Source: Testudinibacter aquarius
GTDB lineage: Bacteria; Pseudomonadota; Gammaproteobacteria; Enterobacterales; Pasteurellaceae
DNA length: 64,000 nt
Assembly: GCF_004342725.1 (NCBI RefSeq)
Contig: NZ_SMCP01000001.1
Location: forward strand, 1 to 64,000
Reading direction: 5' to 3'
Of the stretch, positions 44,642-54,128 are shown one piece after another. The stretch's first letter is position 1; every line of letters starts with the position of its first letter. Made by a program: the position numbers and the translations under genes. The notes under the pieces are model-generated. The model was given only the letters and a program-made list of their open reading frames with translations. It had not been told where the DNA came from and ran no database searches.

Positions 44642-45340
44642 TTAGGCTACGTCGGCACGCAACACGCCGTCTTGCATCACCATGCGGCGCGACAGTTTGT
44701 TGGCAAGATTCATATCGTGGGTCACCAATAAAAAACCGATCTGTTGTTCTTGATTCAGTTGTTGGATCAGCTCAAAAATGCTTTCGGTGGTTTTGCGATC
44801 CAGATTGCCGGTCGGCTCATCGGCAAGCACCAACGCCGGACGGTTCACCAACGCACGCGCAATCGCCACCCGCTGCCGTTCACCGCCGGACAATGCCGAC
44901 GGGCGGTGTAAAGTGCGGTGCGACAGCCCGACCGCACTGAGCATCTGTTCGGCGCGATCTTTGGCTTCGTTCTTATTCTGTTTGCCGATCAGCAACGGCA
45001 TCATCACGTTCTCAAGTGCGGTAAAATCCGCCATTAAATGATGAAATTGATAGACAAAGCCTAAATAACGGTTGCGCAATTCCGCCAGCTTATTGGCAGA
45101 AAGCGCAAACACGTTTGCGCCGTTCAGCAGCACCTCACCGCTGTCAGCACGATCTAAACCGCCTAACAAATGCAACAGCGTGCTCTTGCCCGATCCGGAA
45201 CTGCCGACAATCGCCACCAATTCGCTGTGCTGCATTGAAAAATTGACATTTTTCAGCACCTGTGTTGTGTTATCGCCCTCTTGGTAAGACTTATTCAAGG
45301 CGTGGCACGCCAAAAGTGCGGTTTGCGAAATTTCGTTCAT
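44642..45340 (-). CDS. lolD: Lipoprotein-releasing ABC transporter ATPase LolD
   Basis: A 232-residue ABC ATPase of the LolD/MacB class. Walker A is GSSGSGKST near residue 46, the signature [15 protein letters not shown] near 148, and Walker [13 protein letters not shown]. It powers LolCE. I chose the ATG at 45340 (MNEISQT) with GAGAG upstream; a TTG four codons earlier is less likely. The spacing to both permease genes is about 12 bases. Confidence 0.96.
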   Translation of the reverse strand: MNEISQTALLACHALNKSYQEGDNTTQVLKNVNFSMQHSELVAIVGSSGSGKSTLLHLLGGLDRADSGEVLLNGANVFALSANKLAELRNRYLGFVYQFHHLMADFTALENVMMPLLIGKQNKNEAKDRAEQMLSAVGLSHRTLHRPSALSGGERQRVAIARALVNRPALVLADEPTGNLDRKTTESIFELIQQLNQEQQIGFLLVTHDMNLANKLSRRMVMQDGVLRADVA

Positions 45341-45352
45341 AATGTCTCTCAA

Positions 45353-46549
45353 TTATTCGTAGCGTAGCGCATCGGCTGGCTCAATTTTGGCTGCACGATA
45401 AGCCGGATAAAGGGTGGACAGCAAGGTTAAACCTAAGGTGGCGATCACAATCAGCATCAGCTGCGTGCCGTCAAACAACACCGGCAAGGCAACCGCACCT
45501 GGGTTAAATACGCCGATAATCGGGTTGATAAATTCCGCCAGCAACAAACCCAAGCCGCAGCCCAGCAAAGTACCAATCACGCCGACCAGCAAACCCTGAA
45601 AAATAAAAATCTGCATCACCTGGCGTTTTTTCATGCCTTGGGTTTGCAAAATCGCAATTTCGCCCTGTTTATCCAGCACCATTAAGCTCAGCGAAGTGAC
45701 GATATTGGCAATCGCCACCACGATAATCAGCCCGATCAGCAAGCCCATCATATTTTTTTCCATCGCCACCGCTTGGAAAAATTCACCTTTCTGTTCACGC
45801 CAATCGGCGATTTTCCATTCGCTCGCAGGGAAATAGTCTGGTAGTTCAGTAATTTTAAACGGATCATCGAGCAACAAGCGCACACCCTGCACTTCCTCTG
45901 GCGGAATGCGCAACAAACGCCCAACATCTTGCAGATTGGCATACACTTGGCGTTGATCGCTGCTGCTGTCCCCGTGGAGAACCGCAGCAACTGTGAATAA
46001 GCGCTGCACCGGCACGCGCCCGAACGGAGTATATTGACTGTTCGCCGCCAACATCACCCGCACTTTGTCACCGACTTGCAGCTTGAGCTCGTTTGCCACC
46101 GCCGCACCGATCAAAATATGATAATCACTCGGTGCAAGCAGTTGCGGCAAATCCAATTCGTCCCATGCCAAAGCCGGATCGTCCGCCACATCAGTCACGC
46201 CGATAATCCGCGCTGCGCCAATGCCGGTTGTGCTTTGTAAAATCACATCGCTGTTGTTGATCCCGACCGCACTTTGCACAAACGGTGGCAATGGTTGGCG
46301 TAATTTAAAATCCGCCGCCAAGTTGCCGTCCAATGGTTGAATCACCGCATGCGGCAAGGTGCTGAGCACGTTGTCTTTTTGCTGTTGCTGCAAGCCGTTC
46401 ATCACCGACAGCACAATCACCAGCGCCATCACGCCCAGTACAATGCCAATGCTGCCAAGCCAGGTGACCACGCGTCCGAAACGATCCGCACTTTTGGATC
46501 GCCAATAACGCCATGCGATAAACAGCGGCACGGAACTGAATTTTACCAT
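45353..46549 (-). CDS. lolC: Lipoprotein-releasing ABC transporter permease LolC
   Basis: A 398-residue permease with the LolC/LolE plan: transmembrane segment near residues 28-48, a periplasmic domain and three C-terminal segments. LolC carries the hook that recruits the carrier LolA. It begins 3 bases after the dehydrogenase gene ends, so the four genes likely share one transcript. Naming LolC rather than LolE rests on being first in the cluster and on the family order C-D-E. Confidence 0.92.
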   Translation of the reverse strand: MVKFSSVPLFIAWRYWRSKSADRFGRVVTWLGSIGIVLGVMALVIVLSVMNGLQQQQKDNVLSTLPHAVIQPLDGNLAADFKLRQPLPPFVQSAVGINNSDVILQSTTGIGAARIIGVTDVADDPALAWDELDLPQLLAPSDYHILIGAAVANELKLQVGDKVRVMLAANSQYTPFGRVPVQRLFTVAAVLHGDSSSDQRQVYANLQDVGRLLRIPPEEVQGVRLLLDDPFKITELPDYFPASEWKIADWREQKGEFFQAVAMEKNMMGLLIGLIIVVAIANIVTSLSLMVLDKQGEIAILQTQGMKKRQVMQIFIFQGLLVGVIGTLLGCGLGLLLAEFINPIIGVFNPGAVALPVLFDGTQLMLIVIATLGLTLLSTLYPAYRAAKIEPADALRYE

Positions 46550-46552
46550 CGC

Positions 46553-47497
46553 TTATTTCAAGCTCGCGGCAAATTGTTCAATATTATCGCGCACTTTACC
46601 GACCAGGATTTCAACCGCGGAATCCGCCGCCCAGGCGATATGCGGCGTCACCAACAGATTTGGCAATATTTTTGCCGCCTCCATCACCACATTGCCTTTT
46701 TCCGGCGGCTCTTTGATCATCACATCAATCGCCGCACCGCCAAGCTGACCGCTCTTTAACGCCGCTACTAGCGCATTTTCATCGACCAACGGCCCCCGCC
46801 CAGTGTTGATAAGAAATGCACCTTTTTTCATCAACGCCAAGGTTTCCGTATTGATTAAATTTTGTGTGGTTGGGGTCAGTGGGCAATGTAGTGTCACAAA
46901 ATCCGCTTGCGCCAATACCTCGTCAAACGGCGTATAACCTTCGCGGCAGGTGGTCGCATCTTTGTGTTCGGCATATAGCACTTTCATACCGACCACACTT
47001 GCCAAACGCCCGACTTCACTGCCGAGGTTGCCTTTGCCGAAGATGCCGATCACCGAGTTGCGCACGTCAGTTAGCGGATAATCAAAGTAACAAAATTGTT
47101 TATTGTCGACCCAACGATCCGTGAGTTGATCGCGATACCAACCCATTAAGCTGTGTTTGAGGGCAAAAATCATGCCGATCACATGTTCCGGCACACACAC
47201 CGACGAATAGCCGGCAACGTTTTTGACGGTAATCTCCAGCGCTTTGGCGGCGTCTAAATCGACATTATTGGTGCCGGTGGCAGTGACGGCAATCAGTTTT
47301 AGCTTGGGCAATTGCTGCATCAAGGTTTTGTCGATCACCACTTTATTGGTCACGGCAACATCGGCGTCCTGCAAACGTTGCAACGTTTGCTGCGGATCGG
47401 TCGCCTCATAAGCGATCCACTGATGTTCAATATTCGGACGCGGAATCGGAATGTGTTTCGGTAAAGAACTGCTATCTAAATGTACAATTTTTAACAT
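46553..47497 (-). CDS. D-2-hydroxyacid dehydrogenase
   Basis: A 314-residue NAD(P)-dependent dehydrogenase of the D-isomer-specific family. The Rossmann motif is GIFGKGNLGSEVG near residue 149. The catalytic arginine lies in NTGRGPLVDE near 235, with a glutamate in MIKEPPE and the histidine in TPHIAWA near 288. Relatives reduce hydroxypyruvate, glyoxylate or other 2-keto acids; the substrate is not evident. It sits directly in front of lolC, an arrangement without an obvious functional link. Confidence 0.9.
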   Translation of the reverse strand: MLKIVHLDSSSLPKHIPIPRPNIEHQWIAYEATDPQQTLQRLQDADVAVTNKVVIDKTLMQQLPKLKLIAVTATGTNNVDLDAAKALEITVKNVAGYSSVCVPEHVIGMIFALKHSLMGWYRDQLTDRWVDNKQFCYFDYPLTDVRNSVIGIFGKGNLGSEVGRLASVVGMKVLYAEHKDATTCREGYTPFDEVLAQADFVTLHCPLTPTTQNLINTETLALMKKGAFLINTGRGPLVDENALVAALKSGQLGGAAIDVMIKEPPEKGNVVMEAAKILPNLLVTPHIAWAADSAVEILVGKVRDNIEQFAASLK

Positions 47498-47566
47498 AGG
47501 TCACTCACTGGGTTAAAACGCTAGCGTATTGAAAGATTCAATACGTCAAACAACGGCAACAGGCTG

Positions 47567-48376
47567 CTAGTGAATCGAATATTCCTGCACCATGCCGCCA
47601 AGTAATTGATCACGCAATAAATCGGAAGTCGGATCGTCCGGGCATTGCTCGATAAAATAATCGAAATCTGCCAACGCTGCGTGGTAACAATCCATGCTTG
47701 CCAACACCAAACCACGATCACGAATCTCGTATGGGTTATTCGGTTGACGGCGCAGACACCACTCGATCAGCCGTAATGCCTCGCTGCCACGCCCTTCACG
47801 AATTAAAGCATTTTTCAAATTTTGTACAAAATGTTCCTGTAAAATGTCGGGATCTGCCACCGCCAAATCCTCATTGTCGGGGTACAACCCGAAACCGACA
47901 TAGCCTTCAATCCACTTATCCAAAGTGTCGTGAAAAAGATATTCCCCGTCCCAAGGATTAATAAAGGCCGTTTCATTGTTCACATCGGCGCGTAGCAGCA
48001 CTTGTGTCGGAAAATTCACCGGAAACACCGGTAAGTTCAAGCTCTCCGCCAAATATAAAACCAACGCACTCAAGCTAGAAGCCGTGCCGCTTTGTTTCTC
48101 TAACAATTGATCAATCAGCATTGCATCGGCGGCAAAGTGATTATTGGGATTGCAGTGAAATCCCCATTCACCATACACCAATTGCAAGAGTTGATGAATT
48201 TGCATTTTAGGATCTTGGGTTTTATCAATCATTAAATGAACTTTTCGCACCATATGTCCCAAGCGCCCCCAAATACTGCTGCTTTTCGGGTTTTCATTCA
48301 CCACCTTATAAAGCTCGACCATTCTCACCATCAAGGCTTTTTGTAAGGTTCGCTCTTCCTCATCCAGTATTATCAT
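47567..48376 (-). CDS. sirB1: SirB1-family protein (transglutaminase-like/TPR)
   Basis: A 269-residue SirB1-family protein: an N-terminal transglutaminase-like region (about 30-170, with FHCNPNNHFAADAMLIDQLLEKQSGTASSLSALVLYLAE) and C-terminal TPR-like helices (about 185-255). No enzyme activity is firmly known. The gene usually follows prmC, as here, in the hemA-prfA-prmC neighbourhood. It starts 21 bases after the ASCH-PrmC gene. Confidence 0.85.
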   Translation of the reverse strand: MIILDEEERTLQKALMVRMVELYKVVNENPKSSSIWGRLGHMVRKVHLMIDKTQDPKMQIHQLLQLVYGEWGFHCNPNNHFAADAMLIDQLLEKQSGTASSLSALVLYLAESLNLPVFPVNFPTQVLLRADVNNETAFINPWDGEYLFHDTLDKWIEGYVGFGLYPDNEDLAVADPDILQEHFVQNLKNALIREGRGSEALRLIEWCLRRQPNNPYEIRDRGLVLASMDCYHAALADFDYFIEQCPDDPTSDLLRDQLLGGMVQEYSIH

Positions 48377-48397
48377 TTCTGTTCCTATTTGATAGCA

Positions 48398-49729
48398 CTA
48401 CACCAATTGCGCCAAAGTCACTCGGTCATTATCAGCGTAATCTTTCACGGTTTCAACCTGTTGCCAAGCGTTTTTTGTAAATAACGACCGCACTTGTTGC
48501 CCTTGCTGCCAACCGTGTTCCAGCAACAACCAACCACCGGAGCGTAAATAGGGTTTCGCTTGTTGAATAATCTGATTTAAATCCGCTAATCCTTGCTGCT
48601 CGGCGACCAACGCCGTCAGCGGTTCAAAGCGTGCATCGCCTCGTGCCAAGTGCGGATCGGCTTGATCAATATACGGCGGATTGCTGACAATCATATCAAA
48701 CTGCGATTCCGGCGCGAGTTCAGTGAACCAATCACTAACCAAAAATGTGACATTTTCAATACCGTTCAACTGTTGATTCTCTTTTGCCAGCTCAACAGCT
48801 TGTGGAATTTTATCCAACCCTGTCACATGAATATTGCAATGCGAGCTAAATTTCTGCTGCAATGTTTTTGCCAGTGCCAAAGCGATTGCACCAGTGCCCG
48901 TGCCTAAATCCAAAATACGATACGTTTTGACTGTAGGTTGTGCTATCTGTTCAGCGGCAAGTTCCAAGGCTTTCTCCACCAATATTTCAGTATCAGGACG
49001 TGGAATCAAGGTGTGTTCCGAGACTTTTAGCGTTAAATTCCAAAACTCCCTTTCACCTAAAATATACGCCATCGGCTCACCTTGTAAACGCCGTAATAAA
49101 AGTGCGGTCAATTGCTGAATTTCAACCCCACTTAACAGGGTTTCTCCAAATGCCAATATAAAGGAGCGACTTTTTCCGCTGAGATGTTGCAGTAACATCA
49201 GCGCTTCTAATTTGGCACAATCCTGTTGTTGCAATAATCGCCGCGCAAAAGCCAACCATTGATCATAGCTTAGTGGAGCAAGATCCAATACGTCAAATCG
49301 CTCGCAAACCAACAGCAAATCATCACTGAAGGTTATTCCTATCTCCGATAAACTACGAGTGAAATAGTCTTGGTGCACTCGATACCAAGTGGCGTAATCC
49401 CCTTCGCCTTCAGCTAACGCAAAAACTTCGGAAACTTGATTCATCGGAAGTTCTTCCACAGAAGATAACTTAATAATGGCTCCCGGCTGCTGCCGACTAT
49501 CCAAAATAATCTTAAATTCTCCAGCGCTAGGAAGCGGATCTTGATCATGAAGATAACTGGCTTTGGCAGCACAAGTCGCTGTCTTCTGTCCGGCAAGCAC
49601 TAATGCTAAAAGATAATCGGCATACTCTTCGGCAAATGCCCAACTCTCCGCTTCTGCAACAATATTATTCCGTTGGCAATACTGTTGCCAATATGTTTGG
49701 ATTTGCTTGTTTTTCATCATATTATCCAT
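48398..49729 (-). CDS. prmC: ASCH domain-PrmC fusion: release factor glutamine methyltransferase
   Basis: A 443-residue protein in one uninterrupted frame. Residues from about 160 to the end are a complete PrmC (HemK): the N-terminal helical bundle (LSYDQWLAFARRLLQQ), GEPMAYILGEREFW near 222, SAM-binding DLGTGTGAIALALA near 280 and catalytic NPPYID near 350. PrmC methylates the GGQ glutamine of release factors RF1 and RF2. Residues 1-150 form an ASCH domain (PUA-like, RNA-binding fold; KTATCAAKASYL near 50, PMNQVSEVFALAEGEGDYATWYRVH near 100), normally a separate protein. PrmC has no ATG of its own at the junction. prfA, encoding the substrate RF1, lies just upstream. The start among three nearby ATG codons is uncertain. 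Confidence 0.9.
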   Translation of the reverse strand: MDNMMKNKQIQTYWQQYCQRNNIVAEAESWAFAEEYADYLLALVLAGQKTATCAAKASYLHDQDPLPSAGEFKIILDSRQQPGAIIKLSSVEELPMNQVSEVFALAEGEGDYATWYRVHQDYFTRSLSEIGITFSDDLLLVCERFDVLDLAPLSYDQWLAFARRLLQQQDCAKLEALMLLQHLSGKSRSFILAFGETLLSGVEIQQLTALLLRRLQGEPMAYILGEREFWNLTLKVSEHTLIPRPDTEILVEKALELAAEQIAQPTVKTYRILDLGTGTGAIALALAKTLQQKFSSHCNIHVTGLDKIPQAVELAKENQQLNGIENVTFLVSDWFTELAPESQFDMIVSNPPYIDQADPHLARGDARFEPLTALVAEQQGLADLNQIIQQAKPYLRSGGWLLLEHGWQQGQQVRSLFTKNAWQQVETVKDYADNDRVTLAQLV

Positions 49730-49766
49730 TCAACTTTGTTAGTAATACTTATTACCGCTCCAAAAA

Positions 49767-49791
49767 TAGGCGGATATAAAACCCGCTGTAG
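49767..49791. repeat. degenerate half copy of the palindromic repeat
   Basis: TAGGCGGATATAAAACCCGC followed by TGTAG resembles the left arm of the repeat with several changes. It lies about 45 bases before copy D, in the same gap between prfA and the ASCH-PrmC gene. Confidence 0.45.
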
Positions 49792-49833
49792 ACTGCTGAC
49801 GAAGCTTAAAACGCGCGATATTTAGTGTAAAAA

Positions 49834-49939
49834 ATAGGCGGATTAAATATCCGCCCGAACTGTATTTTGCATTTTTCCCTTATTGATTAAATGCTTATAC
49901 TGCACTTCGCAAACGGGCGGATAGTTAATCCGCCCTTAT
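49834..49939 (+). repeat. palindromic intergenic repeat, full copy D
   Basis: A 106-bp copy in the same direction as copies A and C. Arm hairpins are GGCGGAT/ATCCGCC and GGGCGGAT/ATCCGCCC. The ends have decayed (AATAGG, CCTTATG) and the first internal uptake signal is lost (ACTGTATTT), while the second reads ACTGCACTT. It lies just past the prfA stop. Confidence 0.88.
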
Positions 49940-49946
49940 GCTACCA

Positions 49947-51029
49947 CTAACTTTGTTCCGACAATGCTGCCAGTTGATCCGCTTGATATTCGGTGATAAT
50001 CGGTTGAATCAATTCTTCCATTTTGCCGTTCATCACTTCGTCCAGACGGTACAGTGTCAGGTTGATGCGGTGATCGGTCACCCGCCCTTGCGGATAGTTG
50101 TAAGTGCGGATTTTGTCGGAACGATCGCCGCTGCCCAACAGATCACGTCGCGTGCTGGAGACTTCTGCCGCACGGCGTTCTTCTTCCGCCTTAACAATCC
50201 GCGCCGCCAACACCGACATCGCTTTGGCTTTGTTTTTATGTTGCGAACGTTCGTCCTGACACTCAACCACAATGCCGGTCGGTAAGTGGGTGATCCGCAC
50301 CGCAGAATCGGTGGTGTTAACGTGCTGTCCGCCCGCACCGGAAGAGCGGTAGGTATCAATTTTTAGATCCGACGGATTGATTTCCGGCAATTCCGACTCC
50401 GGCAGTTCCGGCATCACTGCCACGGTACAAGCCGAAGTATGAATCCGCCCCTGCGATTCGGTTTTCGGCACACGCTGCACCCGATGTCCGCCCGACTCGA
50501 ATTTCAATTGCCCATAAACCGCATCACCGCTGATTTTCATGATCATCTCTTTATAGCCACCCTGCTCACTCTCGTTGGCGCTGAGCACTTCCACCCGCCA
50601 GCGCTTCATCTCGGCATAACGGCTGTACATTCGGAATAGATCGCCGCTGAAAATACCGGCTTCATCACCACCGGTTCCGGCGCGAATCTCCAGAAAACAG
50701 TTGTATTCGTCATTTGGATCTTTGGGCAACAACAATACTTGCAGTTGCTGTTCCAGTTGTTCAATTTCGTTTCTGGATTCGTCGATCTCTTCCAACGCCA
50801 TTTCGCGCATACTTGGATCATCCAACAGCGTTTGTGCTTCTTCCAGATTAAGCTGCAAGCGGCGCCACTTGCCAAAACACTGCACCACATCTTCCAATTG
50901 GGCATACTCTTTTGAATAGGCGCGAAATTTATCTTGATCGTTAATCACGCTCGGATCGCCGAGCAACGCTTGCAACTCTTCGTAGCGCTCTTGTAAATTT
51001 TCCAATTTAGTAATAATTGACGGTTTCAT
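49947..51029 (-). CDS. prfA: Peptide chain release factor 1
   Basis: A 360-residue class I release factor reading UAA and UAG. The catalytic GGQ is in [14 protein letters not shown] near residue 235. The codon-reading PxT tripeptide is P-K-T in [17 protein letters not shown] near 186; E. coli has P-A-T. The C-terminal region [23 protein letters not shown] is typical. It lies between hemA and the ASCH-PrmC gene; PrmC should methylate its GGQ glutamine. Confidence 0.97.
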   Translation of the reverse strand: MKPSIITKLENLQERYEELQALLGDPSVINDQDKFRAYSKEYAQLEDVVQCFGKWRRLQLNLEEAQTLLDDPSMREMALEEIDESRNEIEQLEQQLQVLLLPKDPNDEYNCFLEIRAGTGGDEAGIFSGDLFRMYSRYAEMKRWRVEVLSANESEQGGYKEMIMKISGDAVYGQLKFESGGHRVQRVPKTESQGRIHTSACTVAVMPELPESELPEINPSDLKIDTYRSSGAGGQHVNTTDSAVRITHLPTGIVVECQDERSQHKNKAKAMSVLAARIVKAEEERRAAEVSSTRRDLLGSGDRSDKIRTYNYPQGRVTDHRINLTLYRLDEVMNGKMEELIQPIITEYQADQLAALSEQS

Positions 51030-51137
51030 TGGATTCCCTTGTTTGAAGCTATCGGTATAAGAATAAAAAATTTTGGCTATTCTAGCTGAAATTTATGCGT
51101 AATGTTGCTGAAAATACGCTAATTTTGCGATCAGATG

Positions 51138-52454
51138 CTAATTTTCGCGATCTTCCACAGCGGATTCGATGCCAAGTGCGGTTGAAAATTGCTGCAATCC
51201 TTGACTATCGCCGGATTTTACCAATTTTTGAATCGCCTGTGTCGGCGCATGCAGCAGACGGTTGGTCAATTTGTAGCTCAACTCCTGTAACACCGTCTCT
51301 TGATCTTGCCCTTGTTGCAGCGCCGACAAAGCTTTGCTCAGCAACTCCTGACGAGTTTGTTCTGCCTGATCACGATATTTTCGGATTAAGTTGGACGACT
51401 GATACAGTTTCAACCATTGGAAAAAAGCCTTGCTTTCTTGCTGAATAATCTGTTCTGCTTGTTCGGACGCTTTTTGCCGTTGTGCCAGATTATGCCGGAT
51501 AATGTGTTGCAGATCGTCCACGCTGTAGTGGTAGACTGAATCAATTTCCGAAACCTGCTGTTCCACATCGCGCGGCACGGCAATATCAATGATCAACATC
51601 GAGCGGTTTTTGCGTTGTTTTTGTGCAGCTTTCACCATCGCAGCAGAAATCAATGGAGTATCGCTGGCGGTGGAAGTGATCACAATATCGGCCCGATTCA
51701 AACCTTGCTGCAACTGATCTAACAATAACAGTTCCATTGTGCCAACCCGCTCACTCAATTGCTGCGCACGGCTCAACGTGCGGTTGGCGATAATAATTTT
51801 CTCTGCCCCTTGCTGAAACAGATAACGGCTGACCAATTCAATGGTCTCCCCGGCACCGACCAATAAAATTGTCAAGGGTTGCAACGAGTCAAAAATCTGC
51901 TTGGCAAGGCTGGTCGCTGCATACGCCACCGAGACCGCACTTCCGCCGATGTCGGTTTCGCTGCGCACTCGTTTGGCGGTGGCAAAGGTTTTTTGAAATA
52001 GCCGTGAAAATTCAGCGCTTAGATTTTGCTGATACAAGCTTTCGCTAGCTTGGTATGCCTGTTTGACCTGACCCAAAATTTGCGGTTCGCCCAAAATCAA
52101 CGAATCCAAGCCACACGCCACACGCATTAAGTGTTGGGTCGCGGCAGAATTTTGTGACAAATACAGATTGTCTCTCACTTGCTCTGCCGATAAACCGTGA
52201 AAATCAACAAACCACTGCACGATATGTTCAATCCAACGACTATTTTGTTCGTCAGCTTCAAGTGGCGAAATATGGCGGTTGTGCAGATAAAGCTCGGTAC
52301 GGTTGCAGGTTGAAAGAATCACCGCACTTTCTGCCAGTTCACTTTGCTGGATTTGCTGCAAGGCAGAAAGCCGCTTTTCATCACTGAAAGCGACTTTTTC
52401 CCGCAACTCGACCGATGCGGTTTTGTGGTTGATACCGAGCGCCAAAATTGCCAT
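51138..52454 (-). CDS. hemA: Glutamyl-tRNA reductase HemA
   Basis: A 438-residue enzyme that reduces glutamyl-tRNA(Glu) to glutamate-1-semialdehyde, the first step of haem synthesis. The catalytic cysteine is C50 in [11 protein letters not shown], the same number as in E. coli when the start [12 protein letters not shown] (ATG at 52454) is used; the NADPH domain follows ([12 protein letters not shown]). That ATG has no clear ribosome-binding site. An ATG at 52505 would add 17 non-family residues and follows AAGGAG at only 2 bases. The true start needs proof. A hairpin leader lies upstream. The gene precedes prfA, as in E. coli. Confidence 0.94.
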   Translation of the reverse strand: MAILALGINHKTASVELREKVAFSDEKRLSALQQIQQSELAESAVILSTCNRTELYLHNRHISPLEADEQNSRWIEHIVQWFVDFHGLSAEQVRDNLYLSQNSAATQHLMRVACGLDSLILGEPQILGQVKQAYQASESLYQQNLSAEFSRLFQKTFATAKRVRSETDIGGSAVSVAYAATSLAKQIFDSLQPLTILLVGAGETIELVSRYLFQQGAEKIIIANRTLSRAQQLSERVGTMELLLLDQLQQGLNRADIVITSTASDTPLISAAMVKAAQKQRKNRSMLIIDIAVPRDVEQQVSEIDSVYHYSVDDLQHIIRHNLAQRQKASEQAEQIIQQESKAFFQWLKLYQSSNLIRKYRDQAEQTRQELLSKALSALQQGQDQETVLQELSYKLTNRLLHAPTQAIQKLVKSGDSQGLQQFSTALGIESAVEDREN

Positions 52455-52527
52455 AGAGGTGCGATTATTGTGAAAAGGACTACCTAATTTAAGGTATCTC
52501 TTCATAACTCCTTGAGATAAAACAAAA

Positions 52528-52560
52528 TCGTCGCCACTGACCTCAAGGTAAGGACGACGA
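52528..52560 (-). promoter_or_regulatory. hairpin leader (possible attenuator) upstream of hemA
   Basis: On the minus strand TCGTCG...CGACGA closes a 33-nt hairpin whose inner part ACC-TTGA-GGT forms a second small stem. It is followed by TTTTGTTTT, as in a weak terminator. The apical CCTTGAG is the perfect complement of CTCAAGG, which overlaps the AAGGAG in front of the 52505 start codon. A promoter-like TTGCTC-N17-TAAAAT lies just upstream (about 52575-52605). Confidence 0.4.
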
Positions 52561-52655
52561 AAAACAGATTGGCATTTTAATAAATTGTTATAGATTGAGC
52601 AAATCTAATCAGGCTTTATTTTGATTCAACCCCGCTTTTTAACCTATTACTGCAA

Positions 52656-54101
52656 TCAGAAGGTATTTTCTGCCTGCCAACCGCCACCGATCGCTTTGTA
52701 TAAATTCAGCAGGTTTTGCCCTGCTGCTAAACGTGCATTTAACAGATTCTGTTGATAATCCAATGCGGTTAATCGAGTTTGCAAGGCGACATCGAGGGTT
52801 TTATCGCCATACTGAAACAGTTTTTGCGTATCTTGTGCCTGTTTTGTGGCTTTTTGAACCGCGCGGTTTAACTGGCGGATTTGCTGATCTAGCGCAAATT
52901 GTGCCTGATAGCTGCTGTCAACCTCCGCCAATGCCTGCAAAATCGACTGGTCATATTGCAAAAGTGCGGTCTGCAAGCGTGCATCCGCCGCTTGAATATT
53001 GGCGGCAATCCGCCCGGCGGTAAAAATCGGCAGTTGTACACCAATACTACCCAAGCCGCCCCAACCCTTTAACGGCGGCAAATCACCACCCAGTTCTATA
53101 CGCCCGGTTTGCCATAAAAATTGGATATCAAACCGCGGCAGCAAATCGGCTTTGGCACTTGCCAATTTAGCAGCATACGCTTGCACTGCCGCTGCATTAG
53201 CACGAATATCCGGACGTTGTGTTAACAAACTGCCCGGTTGCTGTCCTTGCGGCGGCTGCGGCAAATGTTGCAACAAATTGGCTTGCTGCATCTGTTTGGC
53301 ATTCAGTTTAAAACCTTGCGGTACTTGTCCGATTAGCACCGCAATACTGCGCTGATAAGCATCAAACTGCGCCTGCAAACCGGTCTGTTGCGCTTGCAAC
53401 GCCTCGATTTTAGCCGCAATTTCATTCAATTCATAAGCAGTAACCTGGCCTGCCGCAAAACGCCCTTTAAGATAACGTTGCAGCTGCTGCAATGTTTGCA
53501 AAGAGCGGTTCAGTATCTGCCGTTGCTGCAAAACCGTTTGTGCGCGTAAATAGTTATCGCCAATTTCGCTCGCCACCAACATTTGCGTACCGTAAACCCG
53601 CTCCTGCGCTCCCATTTCGGCATATTTGGCGGCATCGGCATCGCTGCGTTTTTGCCCGAAAATATCCGGTTCCCAAGAGGCGACGGCGCCCCCGACAATC
53701 GCATGTCCTTTAGCCGATAGATCATGATTACCCACGACTTGCTGTGCCGCTGACGACAGATTATTGTCAATCTCCAACCGTTGCCCACCCAAGCTGCCAC
53801 TGATACCCACCTGTGGTGCCAATTCTGCGCCGGCTAAACTAGAAATCGCACGCGCTTCTTGCAAACGACTTTGTGCGATGGCTAACTCCAAATTTTGCCG
53901 CAGCGCTTGTTCGATCAAAGCACTTAATTGCGGGTCACGCCACTGTTGCCACCAATGGCTGATTTGTTGGTTGCCTTGTGCCGCTGCCGTCTGTTGGTAT
54001 TGTTGTGGCAGATTGATTTTCGAATCCAGCGCCACTTCAGTGTGACTACAAGCTGTTAATAACAACGAAAGTGCGGTTAACATCCAATAACGCTTTTGCA
54101 T
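52656..54101 (-). CDS. Outer-membrane efflux lipoprotein (TolC/NodT family)
   Basis: A 481-residue outer-membrane factor with a lipoprotein signal: MQKRYWMLTALSLLLTAC, lipid-attached cysteine at 18. It has the two-fold OEP repeat (about 60-250 and 280-470, with LEAIAQSRLQEARA-like and LASAKADLLPRFDIQ segments) of NodT/CusC-type channels. It is the last gene of a four-gene export operon, 27 bases after the YhhJ-like permease, and should provide its outer-membrane exit. It also ends close to the hemA promoter region. Confidence 0.9.
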   Translation of the reverse strand: MQKRYWMLTALSLLLTACSHTEVALDSKINLPQQYQQTAAAQGNQQISHWWQQWRDPQLSALIEQALRQNLELAIAQSRLQEARAISSLAGAELAPQVGISGSLGGQRLEIDNNLSSAAQQVVGNHDLSAKGHAIVGGAVASWEPDIFGQKRSDADAAKYAEMGAQERVYGTQMLVASEIGDNYLRAQTVLQQRQILNRSLQTLQQLQRYLKGRFAAGQVTAYELNEIAAKIEALQAQQTGLQAQFDAYQRSIAVLIGQVPQGFKLNAKQMQQANLLQHLPQPPQGQQPGSLLTQRPDIRANAAAVQAYAAKLASAKADLLPRFDIQFLWQTGRIELGGDLPPLKGWGGLGSIGVQLPIFTAGRIAANIQAADARLQTALLQYDQSILQALAEVDSSYQAQFALDQQIRQLNRAVQKATKQAQDTQKLFQYGDKTLDVALQTRLTALDYQQNLLNARLAAGQNLLNLYKAIGGGWQAENTF

Positions 54102-54128
54102 AATCTGAGTCCTTGTTATTTGGTGCGG

